The notes: generated by a model not told the origin, from the letters alone. DNA of 33,217 nt from an uncultured Christensenella sp. (GCA_949290515.1 CASERZ010000014.1:1-33217), one strand, 5' to 3'; shown: positions 15,744 to 24,499, numbered from the stretch's first letter. Made by a program: numbers and translations.

Positions 15744-16883
15744 ATGGAAGAACTGAAAAAATTAAGAGAAAGAATTGACGAAATAGATAAGCAAATCGTA
15801 GGGCTTTTCGAAAAGAGAATGGGCGTTGTGCTCGGCGTAGCCGAATACAAAAAAACGCACAATACGGGCGTATTGAAAACGTCAAGAGAGGCTGAAGTTT
15901 TGCAAAAGGCGGTAGACAATCTCGAGGATAAGGCTTACGCGCCTTACGTAAAACAGTTGATGAACGAGATGATGACGCTCAGCAAGGACTTGCAAAACAG
16001 TAAAATATCATATAAATCCGTACTTGACAAATACAAGAGACTGCCTCTCGACAAGAGTGCGCGAAAAGGTTTTTACGGAGACAAGGGAAGCAACTCCGAA
16101 AAGGCAATGATTGACTTTTTCGGCAATAATGACGGCAAAAGTTATCCTACTTTCGAGGACGTGTTCAAAGCGATTAAGTGCGGTGAAATCGAATACGGTG
16201 TAGTGCCTATCGAAAATTCGTCGACAGGTGCAATAACCGAAGTTTACGATTTGTTGAGAAAGTACGATTATTTTATCGCGGGAGAACAATGGGTAAGCAT
16301 AAATCATTGTCTTTTGGGCGTCAAAGGCGCGAAGCTTAAGGATATAAAGGAAGTGTATTCGCATCATCAAGCAATCACGCAATGCGACGAATTTTTGTCT
16401 GAAGGCAAGTGGAAGATAGTGCCTTACAAATCCACCGCATCGTCGGCAAAACTCGTAGCCGAGACGGGAGATGTTACGAAAGCGGCAATTGCGTCCAAGA
16501 TAAACGCAAAGCTTTACAATCTCGACGTTATCGAAGAAAATATTCAGTCGCAATCGTGCAACTGTACGAGATTTATTGTCGTATCTAAGTATATGATAGA
16601 AGACGAAAACAATGATAAAACAAGTATTGTATTTGCGCTCAATTCTCAGCCCGGTGCGCTGTTTAACGCGCTTAAATACTTTGCTAAAAACGATATAAAT
16701 TTGCTCAATATCGAATCGCGCCCCGTGGAAAACGCGCCCGAGACTTATTATTTTTATACAGACCTCGAGTATGCGTGCAATTCTCCAAAACTCAATGAGG
16801 CACTAGGCTACGTCAAGTCGATATCGACGTTTTTCGAAGTAGTGGGAGAGTATAAAAAAGGCAATATCAACAGCAGAGATTGA
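15744..16883 (+). CDS. pheA: Bifunctional chorismate mutase / prephenate dehydratase (P-protein)
   Basis: The 379-residue protein has three parts. Residues 1-~90 are an AroQ-type chorismate mutase (LKKLRERIDEIDKQIVGLFE, LTSREAEVL-like helix). Residues ~105-280 are the prephenate dehydratase (GDKGSNSE, VPIENSSTG, and NCTRF with the catalytic Thr). Residues ~290-375 are a phenylalanine-binding ACT domain with NIESRP. It makes phenylpyruvate from chorismate and should be inhibited by phenylalanine. The usual GPxGTFSE opening of the dehydratase reads GDKGSNSE here, a mild divergence. GCAGGAG precedes the ATG; 50 bases separate it from aroC. Confidence 0.95.
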   Translation: MEELKKLRERIDEIDKQIVGLFEKRMGVVLGVAEYKKTHNTGVLKTSREAEVLQKAVDNLEDKAYAPYVKQLMNEMMTLSKDLQNSKISYKSVLDKYKRLPLDKSARKGFYGDKGSNSEKAMIDFFGNNDGKSYPTFEDVFKAIKCGEIEYGVVPIENSSTGAITEVYDLLRKYDYFIAGEQWVSINHCLLGVKGAKLKDIKEVYSHHQAITQCDEFLSEGKWKIVPYKSTASSAKLVAETGDVTKAAIASKINAKLYNLDVIEENIQSQSCNCTRFIVVSKYMIEDENNDKTSIVFALNSQPGALFNALKYFAKNDINLLNIESRPVENAPETYYFYTDLEYACNSPKLNEALGYVKSISTFFEVVGEYKKGNINSRD

Positions 16884-16904
16884 TAATATTAAGGAAGTGA
16901 AAAG

Positions 16905-18188
16905 ATGAAATATTGCGTTATAGGCGAAAAACTTACTCATTCTATGTCGCCTCAGATACATAAACGTTATTTTGATTACTACAAGCAGGACTCAACTTAC
17001 GTAATTACTCAGATACCTATGGAGGATATGCTGGGAGATTGCAGCGGTTTGCTTAAAGAGTATGACGGTTTTAACGTCACTGTACCTTATAAAGAAAAAG
17101 TACTCAAGTATTTACAGGGTACGTCGGATGAAGCTAAGGAGATAGGCGCGGTCAATACTGTGGTCAATCAAGGCGGAGATATGTACGGTTTTAATACCGA
17201 CCCTTTCGGCTTTGAAAGTCTATTAATTCATAATGACGTTGCGATAAAAGACAAAGTTTTCGTCGTACTAGGAAGCGGCGGCGCAAGCAAATCTGTATGC
17301 TATATCCTCAAAAAGCGCGGTGCTAAAAAAGTGATTGTGGTTACGCGAAAAGATACTTCAGAAGAAGGATATATGACTTATTCAGCGCTTGAAAGCTTTA
17401 AAGGAGACGTACTGGTCAATACAACTCCCGTGGGTATGTATCCCAACGTTGACAATTGCCCCGTAAGCGAAAACGTAATAGCAAATTTCGATACGGTTGT
17501 AGACATAGTCTACAATCCCGTATATACCGAGCTTCTCAAAGCGGCTGTAAGGCTGGGTAAAAAAGCCGTAGGCGGACTGTATATGCTTGTCGCGCAGGCA
17601 ATGAAGTCGCAGGAGATATGGCAAAAGAAAATTACCGACAAAGAGCTTTATGTAGATATTTACAACGCGCTTATGAAAGAATACTTTCAGAAAAACGGTG
17701 GCAATATCTATCTTACGGGCATTATGTCGTGCGGGAAAACGGTCAAAGGCAAGCGCGTAGCGCGTACTTTGGGCTGGGAATTCATAGACGCAGACGAGTA
17801 CATAGAGAAGATATCGGGACGTACGGTAAAGCAGCTTTTTGCCGAGGGTGAACACGTATTCAGAAAGTGGGAATCTAAGGCAATGTACGAGTTGTCGCTA
17901 CGCAAGAATATAGTGGTTGCCACAGGCGGCGGCGCGATACTCAAAGACGAAAACGTCAGTGCGATGAAGCTCAGCGGTATTATAGTGCTTATCGAGAGAA
18001 ATATCGAAGATATTCTCAACGGTATCAATACCGACACGCGCCCCCTTCTCAAAGACGGCAAAGAAAAACTCGTGAGTATATACGAAGCGCGTAAAGACAG
18101 GTATTATGCGACTTGCGACGTTGCTGTAAAGAGTTACGAGTACGATATTTACAAGACCGTAAAAGATATTGTCAATGTAATTAAATAA
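16905..18188 (+). CDS. aroE/aroK: Shikimate dehydrogenase - shikimate kinase fusion
   Basis: A single 427-residue reading frame joins two shikimate enzymes. Residues 1-~260 are shikimate dehydrogenase: GEKLTHSMSP, NVTVPYK with catalytic Lys63, NTDPFGFE, the NADP-binding GSGGASKS and NTTPVGMYP. Residues ~267-427 are shikimate kinase: Walker A GIMSCGKT ending at residue 279, FIDADEYIE, GEHVFRKWES and ATGGGAILKD, then TRPLL. The kinase part lacks its own start or ribosome site, and no stop or frameshift intervenes, so it is a true fusion. It would convert 3-dehydroshikimate to shikimate 3-phosphate in two consecutive steps. It follows pheA by 21 bases with AAGGAAGTG as ribosome site. Confidence 0.95.
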   Translation: MKYCVIGEKLTHSMSPQIHKRYFDYYKQDSTYVITQIPMEDMLGDCSGLLKEYDGFNVTVPYKEKVLKYLQGTSDEAKEIGAVNTVVNQGGDMYGFNTDPFGFESLLIHNDVAIKDKVFVVLGSGGASKSVCYILKKRGAKKVIVVTRKDTSEEGYMTYSALESFKGDVLVNTTPVGMYPNVDNCPVSENVIANFDTVVDIVYNPVYTELLKAAVRLGKKAVGGLYMLVAQAMKSQEIWQKKITDKELYVDIYNALMKEYFQKNGGNIYLTGIMSCGKTVKGKRVARTLGWEFIDADEYIEKISGRTVKQLFAEGEHVFRKWESKAMYELSLRKNIVVATGGGAILKDENVSAMKLSGIIVLIERNIEDILNGINTDTRPLLKDGKEKLVSIYEARKDRYYATCDVAVKSYEYDIYKTVKDIVNVIK

Positions 18189-18346
18189 AGTATATGTTTT
18201 AATTTGCCTAAGTCGGTTTTGTATTGAGTTAAAACGGCTGACGGGATAAAATAGCACAGAGTATTGTATATTCGGTATTGCAAAAATTCTAAAAAAAGAA
18301 TTTTGATGCAAAATAGGCAATGCGGTAGTAAATTAATGAGGTATAT
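18189..18346 (+). promoter_or_regulatory. Spacer with hairpin before aroQ
   Basis: This 158-bp spacer is longer than others in the cluster. AAAATTC and GAATTTT (around 18283-18304) pair around an A-rich loop, and the flanking TTGCA and TGCAA lengthen the stem. No T-run follows, so it is more likely an RNA processing or stability element than a terminator. An internal promoter is possible but not clear. Confidence 0.3.
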
Positions 18347-18790
18347 ATGAAAAAAATTATGATTGTCAACGGCGTAAACCTAAATATGCTGGGAATACGC
18401 GAAAAAAACATATACGGCACTATGGATTATGCCGGAATGTGCAAATATATTGCAGATAAGTGCAAGAATTCGGGCGCAGAGTTGTCGTTTTATCAATCTA
18501 ACTGCGAGGGCGCGCTTGTAGATTGTCTGCACAAGTGCTATTTTGACAAATTTGACGGAATTGTAATAAATCCCGGTGCGTATACGCATTACAGCTATGC
18601 GCTTTTCGACGCAATAAAGGCGATTGCGCCGTTGCCCGTAGTCGAGGTGCATATCTCAAAAATCGACGAGAGAGAGGCATTCAGACACGTTTCCGTAACA
18701 GCTCCCGCTTGTATCGGACAGATTGTCGGTAAAGGCATAGACGGCTACGTGGAAGCCGTGGGAATGTTGCTTAAAAATGACAAGACATAA
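18347..18790 (+). CDS. aroQ: Type II 3-dehydroquinate dehydratase
   Basis: The 147-residue enzyme dehydrates 3-dehydroquinate to 3-dehydroshikimate. It has the type II pattern: NGVNLNMLG (usually NGPNLNLLG), Arg18 and Tyr23 (in NIYGT) as catalytic residues, FYQSNCEGALVD, INPGAYTHYS and VEVHIS with the catalytic His. Length is typical for the dodecameric type II family. TGAGGT lies before the ATG. It supplies the third step of the pathway, so the cluster covers all steps after DAHP synthase. Confidence 0.96.
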   Translation: MKKIMIVNGVNLNMLGIREKNIYGTMDYAGMCKYIADKCKNSGAELSFYQSNCEGALVDCLHKCYFDKFDGIVINPGAYTHYSYALFDAIKAIAPLPVVEVHISKIDEREAFRHVSVTAPACIGQIVGKGIDGYVEAVGMLLKNDKT

Positions 18791-18891
18791 ACGATAGTCG
18801 AAGCAATCATAAAACGGTATTAATATATTGCGCGGCGGTGCTTAATCCCGTAAAAATTGATAAAGACAATCCGTCGCAATACGAGGTAAAT

Positions 18892-19755
18892 ATGAAAGAG
18901 GATAAAGTAATAACAATAGTCGGACTTGGCGTCGTAGGCGGCTCGTATGCAATCGCGCTGTCCAAAAAAGGCTATACCGTTTACGGAGTAAACAGGTCTA
19001 AAGAAGGGCTTGACCTTGCTTTGCAAGCGGGTGCGATAAAAGAGGGCGCGCATACTCCCGAAAAGTTTTTTGAAAAAAGCGATATTATCATCATCGCGCT
19101 TTATCCCAATCAAATCATAGACTATCTGGAAAAATACGGCAAGTATATCAAAAAAGGTTGTCTGATAAGCGACGTTGCGGGCATAAAGAGTATGTTTGTC
19201 GATAAAATCAATGCGAATGTGCCTGACGGTTGCGAGTTTTTGTTCTGTCATCCTATGGCAGGCAGAGAAAAGCGCGGCTTTAAATATGCGGACGATAAGG
19301 TATTGCAAGGTGCAAACTTCCTTGTAGTCAAGACAGAAAATACATCGGAAGAAGCAATTTGCAGAATGACTAAACTTGTCAAAGATATAGGTTTCGGCAA
19401 CGTACGCATTACCGACGCGGCTACTCACGATAAAGTTATAGCATACACTTCGCAGCTTCCGCACGCGATAGCGGTATCCTTAATCAACAGTGACGATGAG
19501 GATAGTGAGACTGTAAGCTATATAGGAGACAGCTACAGAGATTTGACGAGAATAGCAAATATAAACGAGGACTTGTGGAGCGAACTTTTTATGGGTAATA
19601 AGCAAAACCTTTTGCATTCCATAACGTCTTTTGAAAATCAGCTTTCGCTTTTGAAAAAGGCAGTTGAGGATAATGACGATAAAACTTTAAAAGAATTGTT
19701 TGTTAAATCTACTGCCAGAAGAATAGGGCTCGAGAAGAAAAAGAGTGATAAATAA
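18892..19755 (+). CDS. tyrA: Prephenate dehydrogenase
   Basis: The 287-residue product has an N-terminal Rossmann fold (VGLGVVGGSYA), ISDVAGIKS, FCHPMAGREKRG with a family-conserved His, and SQLPHAIAVSL followed by the helical dimer domain. It oxidises prephenate to 4-hydroxyphenylpyruvate for tyrosine. The ATG at 18892 is chosen over an in-frame GTG at 18838 because CGAGGT lies six bases before it and the Rossmann fold begins at once. There is no C-terminal ACT domain, so feedback control by tyrosine is not evident. It is the last gene of the cluster. Confidence 0.93.
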   Translation: MKEDKVITIVGLGVVGGSYAIALSKKGYTVYGVNRSKEGLDLALQAGAIKEGAHTPEKFFEKSDIIIIALYPNQIIDYLEKYGKYIKKGCLISDVAGIKSMFVDKINANVPDGCEFLFCHPMAGREKRGFKYADDKVLQGANFLVVKTENTSEEAICRMTKLVKDIGFGNVRITDAATHDKVIAYTSQLPHAIAVSLINSDDEDSETVSYIGDSYRDLTRIANINEDLWSELFMGNKQNLLHSITSFENQLSLLKKAVEDNDDKTLKELFVKSTARRIGLEKKKSDK

Positions 19756-19883
19756 GCAAGATATATTTGTACTATAAAAATTTTTTAAACCTAATCGCGT
19801 CAATCTGATGAGGTTTTATTCTGAAGGTCTAATTTATTTTGTTGAAATCATTTTATAATCATTATATTCATAATGTTCATAAC

Positions 19884-19918
19884 AAAGCCGTTTTTTCTAT
19901 CTATGAAAAGCGGCTTTT
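19884..19918 (+). terminator. Probable terminator of the aromatic cluster
   Basis: AAAGCCG and CGGCTTT pair, extended by T-run/A-run pairing next to a one-base bulge, and the stem ends in TTTTG. It lies about 130 bases after tyrA. Confidence 0.6.
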
Positions 19919-20157
19919 GTATTTGACAAAAAGTATTTGAATAAAAATAGATGTGTATCAAGTTATAGAGTGTGGGGGTTATAGACTTGTAGTAATTATT
20001 CAATTGATGCCGGTGTGAGGATTGACTTGTTAAAATGGGAGAAGTGTAATAGGGGATTGTTTTTGCGTATCGCTTTAAATTAAAATTGAACAATGTATCA
20101 TTTTGTATGCGGTAGCAAAGGTGTAAAACATTTAAGATATATCAATACCCGACTAAG

Positions 20158-20184
20158 TATAATTCATAAACTGAACAATGTTCA
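20158..20184 (+). promoter_or_regulatory. TATAAT plus TGAAC-N3-GTTCA operator-like module, copy 1
   Basis: TATAAT (20158-20163), then CATAAAC and the dyad TGAACAATGTTCA (20172-20184), followed by AATCGT. The same module recurs at 20676-20707. A good -35 is not visible. Dyads of this form are typical of repressor operators, but no regulator gene is next to it. Confidence 0.4.
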
Positions 20185-20383
20185 AATCGTTATTTTTAAT
20201 GATAGGATTAATTGTTTGTTGTCAACGGGGTAAGGTGTTTATTTATATGAGCCAAGTTTGCCAAAATTTGAAGATTGCTGATTGACGCGGGGGTACGGGG
20301 ATAATTGTATATAAATATTTTGGCACACGCTGCAACAAGAGATGAGTTCAAAAGTATAAAGTGAATATAGCAACACAATGCTT

Positions 20384-20405
20384 AATATGAGTTAAAACTC
20401 ATATT
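20384..20405. promoter_or_regulatory. Perfect 22-bp palindrome
   Basis: AATATGAGTT and AACTCATATT flank a two-base AA centre. It could be an operator or a hairpin; it is AT-rich and has no T-run, so it is not a good terminator. Confidence 0.4.
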
Positions 20406-20675
20406 CAAACAAAAATTTGAGCTGTAATTACAAAGGCAGACATTTATATCTCTTTAAATAGAAAGCATTGTTTTTTTTGATTATATAACTAAATTATCTT
20501 CATTATCTTCCGAAATGTTTCGAAGCCTATGCGTTGGTTGGACCTTGACAGAATAAGTGCGATAGTCGGGGGAGTAAATCGGATATTAAAAGCTTTAAAT
20601 ATGCGCTTTCAAAAGGCTGTTTTGTCGGTTTGATTAAGGATGTAATTGCAAATGCGTGACTATGCGTTCAGTGCC

Positions 20676-20707
20676 TATAATACATAAATAAAACTGAACA
20701 GCGTTCA
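20676..20707 (+). promoter_or_regulatory. TATAAT plus TGAAC-N3-GTTCA operator-like module, copy 2
   Basis: TATAAT (20676-20681), then CATAAATAAAAC and the dyad TGAACAGCGTTCA (20695-20707), followed by AATTGT. It repeats copy 1 about 520 bases away with small changes, two of them inside the centre of the dyad. Confidence 0.4.
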
Positions 20708-21095
20708 AATTGTAAACTTTATCAATTCCTTGTGATTAGAGGAGTTTTTGTAGTTTAAGGATACAAGGAGATTGAACGCGTAAAAGTTTGACGTGTAAGA
20801 TTAGGAGCGAGAGGGATTATACTGTTATGTTCGATGCGGAAAGATATGCGGCTTGAAATGATTGACGGGTTGATAGTTGCACAAAGTCGTGACAAGAATG
20901 TTGGTTACAGCAATGCTGATTGCCGTAATATTGAGGGCATAAAGGTTTGCCGCGTTGAATAAAAAAACGAATACAAATGTTGAATACGAAATTATTAAAT
21001 TAGAAAATGACGATTTGTTTTTGCAGAATCGTTTTATGTGTATTTAATGTGAATAATGATTATTATTTTGCGCCTGTGTAATAATATAAATATAA

Positions 21096-21124
21096 TTGAC
21101 AATTACGGCTTGCTGTGATATTAT
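21096..21124 (+). promoter_or_regulatory. Strong promoter of the P-type ATPase gene
   Basis: A perfect TTGACA (21096-21101), 17 bases, TATTAT (21119-21124), with TGA directly before the -10 (extended -10). The start point is near 21131, giving a leader of about 40 bases with a ribosome site. Confidence 0.85.
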
Positions 21125-21171
21125 TTAGTTGCTTTGATTAAGCTATATTTTTGAGTTATAAGGATACTTCG

Positions 21172-24100
21172 ATGGCAGGAAAATCTAAAAAGGACAGTCA
21201 AAACGAGCAGCTTACTCTTTCGGACGTCGAGCCTGTGCAGACGGTTAAGTCTCAGGGCAGAAGTACGGGACCTTCCGGAAACAGAAAGAGTGCATCTAAA
21301 AAATCGCAGGGCGAGATGCTTGCGGATATCCCCGAAAGCCTTGCCGATTTGAGTGCGTCAGACGTTTTGGCAAAAGATAGGGGGGACGGCAAATCTGGCG
21401 GCAAAGTAATTTCCGCTTTGTCAAAACAGGATAAAGGCCCCGCTCAGTTGAAGGACAAGGAAGACTCCCTGTCTAAGGTCGAAGATGCGCAGGAAATTGC
21501 CGACGTAGAAAATGCACAGGAAAAACACGCAGACAAAAAGACCAAGTCTAAAAATGTCAAGTATTCAAAGAAAAGTCACGAAAAAATTCAATCCGAAAAA
21601 ACTCTTGAAGTCAAGACCATAGCCGTCAAAAAGTCAAAAGGCAAAAAAGACGGCGACAATCAGGCAGAAGAAGAGAGAGAAGTTTCTTTCGAGAGTAATT
21701 TTGCGCTCGAAATGAAAAAAATCGACGAGCAAAACGACAAAAAAGAAGAGGATAAAAAACAGAAGAAGGCAAAACAGCCCAAGATAAAAACGAGCAAAAA
21801 ACGCAAAAATCTCTATAAGGATTTGCGAGCCGTAAACAAGGAAAAGGCTAAAGCTCTCAAGGATACGCCTTTTGTCAACGTATATGCCGACCCTAATGTG
21901 GGTCTCGACAAAGAGCAAGTAGAAGAAAGAGTATTGCGCAATATGGTCAACTTCAAGTCCGACGCAATCTCAAAATCCTATCTCAAGATATTTACCACCA
22001 ACATATTCACGCTGTTTAATATCGTCAACGTATTCCTTGCCGCGATGATACTCATCTTCAACGGACAGGTTAAGAATATGTTGTTTGCGATAATCGCAAT
22101 CGTCAACCTCGTAATAGGTATAGTGCAAGAGATACGTTCAAAAGTCGCACTCGACAAGCTGTCGCTTGTATCCGCGCCGTCTATCGAAGTTATGAGAAGC
22201 GGGGAGAAGGTCAGTTTGCCCACAAGCGAGATTGTAATCGACGACGTAATAATTCTCAAACAAGGAAGTCAGATACCTACGGACTGTATCGTCGTCGACG
22301 GAGAATGCGAAGTCAACGAATCGCTTCTTACGGGTGAACAGGACGATATCCATAAACAAAACGGCGACAGAATGATGTCGGGTAGTTTTGTGCAGTCGGG
22401 TACGTGCAAGGCAAGAGTTATCGCGGTAGGAGACGACACCTATGCTTCCAAGCTTATGAGCGAAGCAAAGAAGTTCAAAAAGTCAAAATCCGAACTTATG
22501 CGCTCCATCAACTGGATTATTCGTATCGCGACGATTATCATTTTCCCTCTCGGAATATTGATGTTCAAGACTAATATGACGTACGCTACCAGCGTTTCGA
22601 GTGCCGTTACCGCTACCGTTTCATCGGTAATAGGTATGATACCCGAAGGTCTGGTAATGCTCACGTCAATCGCGCTGGCTTTGGGTATTATTCGTCTTGC
22701 AAAAAGACGTACGCTCGTACAGGATTTGTACTCGATAGAAACGCTTGCGAGAGTAGACACGCTGTGTCTCGACAAGACGGGTACGATTACCGAGGGTACG
22801 ATGCAGGTCGAAAACGTACACGTATATTCTTCTCGTCTCGGCTCGGTAGACGATATAATGGCAAATCTTGTAAGCGCGCTCGGACAAAACAACGCGACTT
22901 TCGAGGCCTGCGCACATTACTTCTCGTCAAACGAGAGATACGAAGTACTGAAGCTTATGCCTTTCTCGTCGGCAAGAAAGTGGAGCGGAGCAAGTTTTAA
23001 GGACGCAGGTACGTATATTGTAGGCGCGCCCGAATTCGTACTCAAAGACAGATATTATATGGTTGACCGCGACGTCAAGGAATACGCTTCTCAGGGCTTC
23101 AGAGTGCTCGTGCTCGTCAAGACAAGCGAAACGCTCAAAGACGGCGATATGTCTACCGAAAAGATGAAGATAATCGCGCTTATCGTTTTGAGCGACAAGA
23201 TAAGAAGCACCGCGAAAGCTACCTTCGATTATTTTGAAAAACAGGGCGTTCAGCTCAAGGTTATCTCGGGAGACAATCCTTTGACGGTTTCCAAGGTAGC
23301 GGAAAGAGCGGGACTTAAAAATGCAGAAAAGTATGTGGACGCGTCCGTGGATTTGGACACTCCCGACAAGATTTACGAAGCGGCAGAGAAGTATACCGTA
23401 TTCGGAAGAGTTTCTCCATCGCAGAAAAAGGAACTTATTGCTGCGCTTAAGGCGCACGGTCACACCGTAGGTATGACGGGAGACGGCGTCAACGACGTAA
23501 TGGCACTCAAGGAAGCGGACTGTTCGATAGCAATGGCAAGCGGTTCGGACGCAAGCCGTAACGTATCCCAGCTTGTACTTCTCGACAGCGACTTCTCGGC
23601 TTTGCCGAGCGTAGTGGCAGAGGGAAGAAGAGTTATCAACAACATCGAGAGGGCGGCTTCGCTCTTCCTCGTAAAAACTACGTTCAGCGCGGTACTGTCG
23701 TTGTTGCTTATTATATTCCAGCTTTCGACGTATCCTTTCGAGCCTATACAGCTCACGTTGATAAACACTTTGTTCGTAGGTATTCCTTCGTTCATCCTCG
23801 CGCTCGAGCCTAACGACAGACGCGTAAAAGGCAACTTCCTGAGTAAGGTATTCAAGCGAGCGTTGCCGGCGGGACTTACCGTAGCGTTTGCTATAACGCT
23901 GATATGTTGGATTTACAACGATATCGGTTTTGACGTAAGTCCTCAGATATCCACGATGAGCGTTTATATCACGGCGAGCGTATCTTTCATAGTTCTTGTA
24001 CAGGTATGTATGCCTTACACGAAAGACAAGATATTTATGCTTGCGCTTTTGTTCGTAGCGTTCGTTTTTGCGGTAAGCAATCCTTTCCTCAGCGAAATGT

Positions 24101-24294
24101 TTACGCTCGTATCGCTCTATCCCGATATGGTGGTAAAACTCGTAATCATTATGCTGTGCATAATCCCTATAATGGCATTTATGCGCGTGGAGATAGAAGC
24201 GTTCAAGGCATTGTTCAAAGAGACAAAGGGCTTTATACAGAGAGAAAAGGACAGAGCAAAAGAGTTTCTCAACCGTTTTGACAATAAAAAATAA
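21172..24294 (+). CDS. CtpE-like P-type cation ATPase with long charged N-terminal extension
   Basis: The protein has 1040 residues. The catalytic core is a P-type ATPase: actuator domain with LLTGEQDD (usually TGES), phosphorylation motif DKTGT with Asp534, SGDNPLTV and MTGDGVND for the hinge, and about ten membrane segments. Membrane motif IGMIPEGLVMLTSIALALG followed by DLYSIETLARVD resembles mycobacterial CtpE, a Ca2+ importer, more than SERCA-type pumps; calcium as substrate is inference. Residues 1 to ~235 precede the core and are Lys/Glu/Asp/Ser-rich, low-complexity and probably disordered, with no membrane segment. The ATG at 21172 is preferred to a TTG at 21151 because AAGGA lies eight bases before it. 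A strong promoter precedes it and no clear terminator follows. Confidence 0.88.
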   Translation: MAGKSKKDSQNEQLTLSDVEPVQTVKSQGRSTGPSGNRKSASKKSQGEMLADIPESLADLSASDVLAKDRGDGKSGGKVISALSKQDKGPAQLKDKEDSLSKVEDAQEIADVENAQEKHADKKTKSKNVKYSKKSHEKIQSEKTLEVKTIAVKKSKGKKDGDNQAEEEREVSFESNFALEMKKIDEQNDKKEEDKKQKKAKQPKIKTSKKRKNLYKDLRAVNKEKAKALKDTPFVNVYADPNVGLDKEQVEERVLRNMVNFKSDAISKSYLKIFTTNIFTLFNIVNVFLAAMILIFNGQVKNMLFAIIAIVNLVIGIVQEIRSKVALDKLSLVSAPSIEVMRSGEKVSLPTSEIVIDDVIILKQGSQIPTDCIVVDGECEVNESLLTGEQDDIHKQNGDRMMSGSFVQSGTCKARVIAVGDDTYASKLMSEAKKFKKSKSELMRSINWIIRIATIIIFPLGILMFKTNMTYATSVSSAVTATVSSVIGMIPEGLVMLTSIALALGIIRLAKRRTLVQDLYSIETLARVDTLCLDKTGTITEGTMQVENVHVYSSRLGSVDDIMANLVSALGQNNATFEACAHYFSSNERYEVLKLMPFSSARKWSGASFKDAGTYIVGAPEFVLKDRYYMVDRDVKEYASQGFRVLVLVKTSETLKDGDMSTEKMKIIALIVLSDKIRSTAKATFDYFEKQGVQLKVISGDNPLTVSKVAERAGLKNAEKYVDASVDLDTPDKIYEAAEKYTVFGRVSPSQKKELIAALKAHGHTVGMTGDGVNDVMALKEADCSIAMASGSDASRNVSQLVLLDSDFSALPSVVAEGRRVINNIERAASLFLVKTTFSAVLSLLLIIFQLSTYPFEPIQLTLINTLFVGIPSFILALEPNDRRVKGNFLSKVFKRALPAGLTVAFAITLICWIYNDIGFDVSPQISTMSVYITASVSFIVLVQVCMPYTKDKIFMLALLFVAFVFAVSNPFLSEMFTLVSLYPDMVVKLVIIMLCIIPIMAFMRVEIEAFKALFKETKGFIQREKDRAKEFLNRFDNKK

Positions 24295-24499
24295 CAACAA
24301 TTGTCTGACGAGAGAAAACCGATTATGCGGTATGCGTTGAGGCGGCAATCAATAGGCGCAGTATGCAAGGCGTAGGCAAACCGATAATAACTACAAAACG
24401 GTTTGAATACGGCTAAAGACTAAGAGGTGCAGACGCGCACCGCTACACAAACACGATAAAATAAATTTATATAATATTCAAAAGTTAAAGGAGATAACG

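Larger units (their letters stand above)
19919..21095. other. 1.2-kb AT-rich region without a convincing gene
   Basis: Stops are dense in all frames. The longest + strand frames that I found by eye are two of 34 residues (20529-20633 and 20858-20962), both without ribosome sites. The + strand is rich in G over C in parts (for example 19960-20060), which fits a decayed + strand gene or a structured RNA. Three TGAACAnnGT-type palindromes occur (20087, 20172, 20695), two of them behind TATAAT. A perfect 22-bp palindrome lies at 20384-20405 and a CTTC/GAAG hairpin at 20507-20525. A TTGACA at 19923-19928 has no good -10. I do not recognise a known RNA class. Confidence 0.5.

Noticed and set aside
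19848..20093. 81-residue minus-strand frame
   Set aside because: It overlaps the terminator hairpin, has no ribosome site, and its composition (Asn, Ile, Tyr, Thr) is that of translated AT-rich non-coding DNA.
20172..20184. LexA/DinR (SOS) box
   Set aside because: The Bacillota SOS box has GAAC-N4-GTTC; here the spacing is three, and no SOS gene is next to it.
20529..20962. Two 34-residue + strand frames (20529-20633, 20858-20962)
   Set aside because: Neither has a ribosome site or a recognisable motif. They may be remnants, but I cannot support them as genes.
22927..24348. 473-residue open frame on the minus strand
   Set aside because: It lies antisense to the ATPase core, is rich in Arg/Tyr/His, and is a codon-bias shadow of that gene.
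24295..24499. Purine riboswitch before purA
   Set aside because: I could not find the conserved purine-aptamer loop pairs; only short unrelated hairpins are present.
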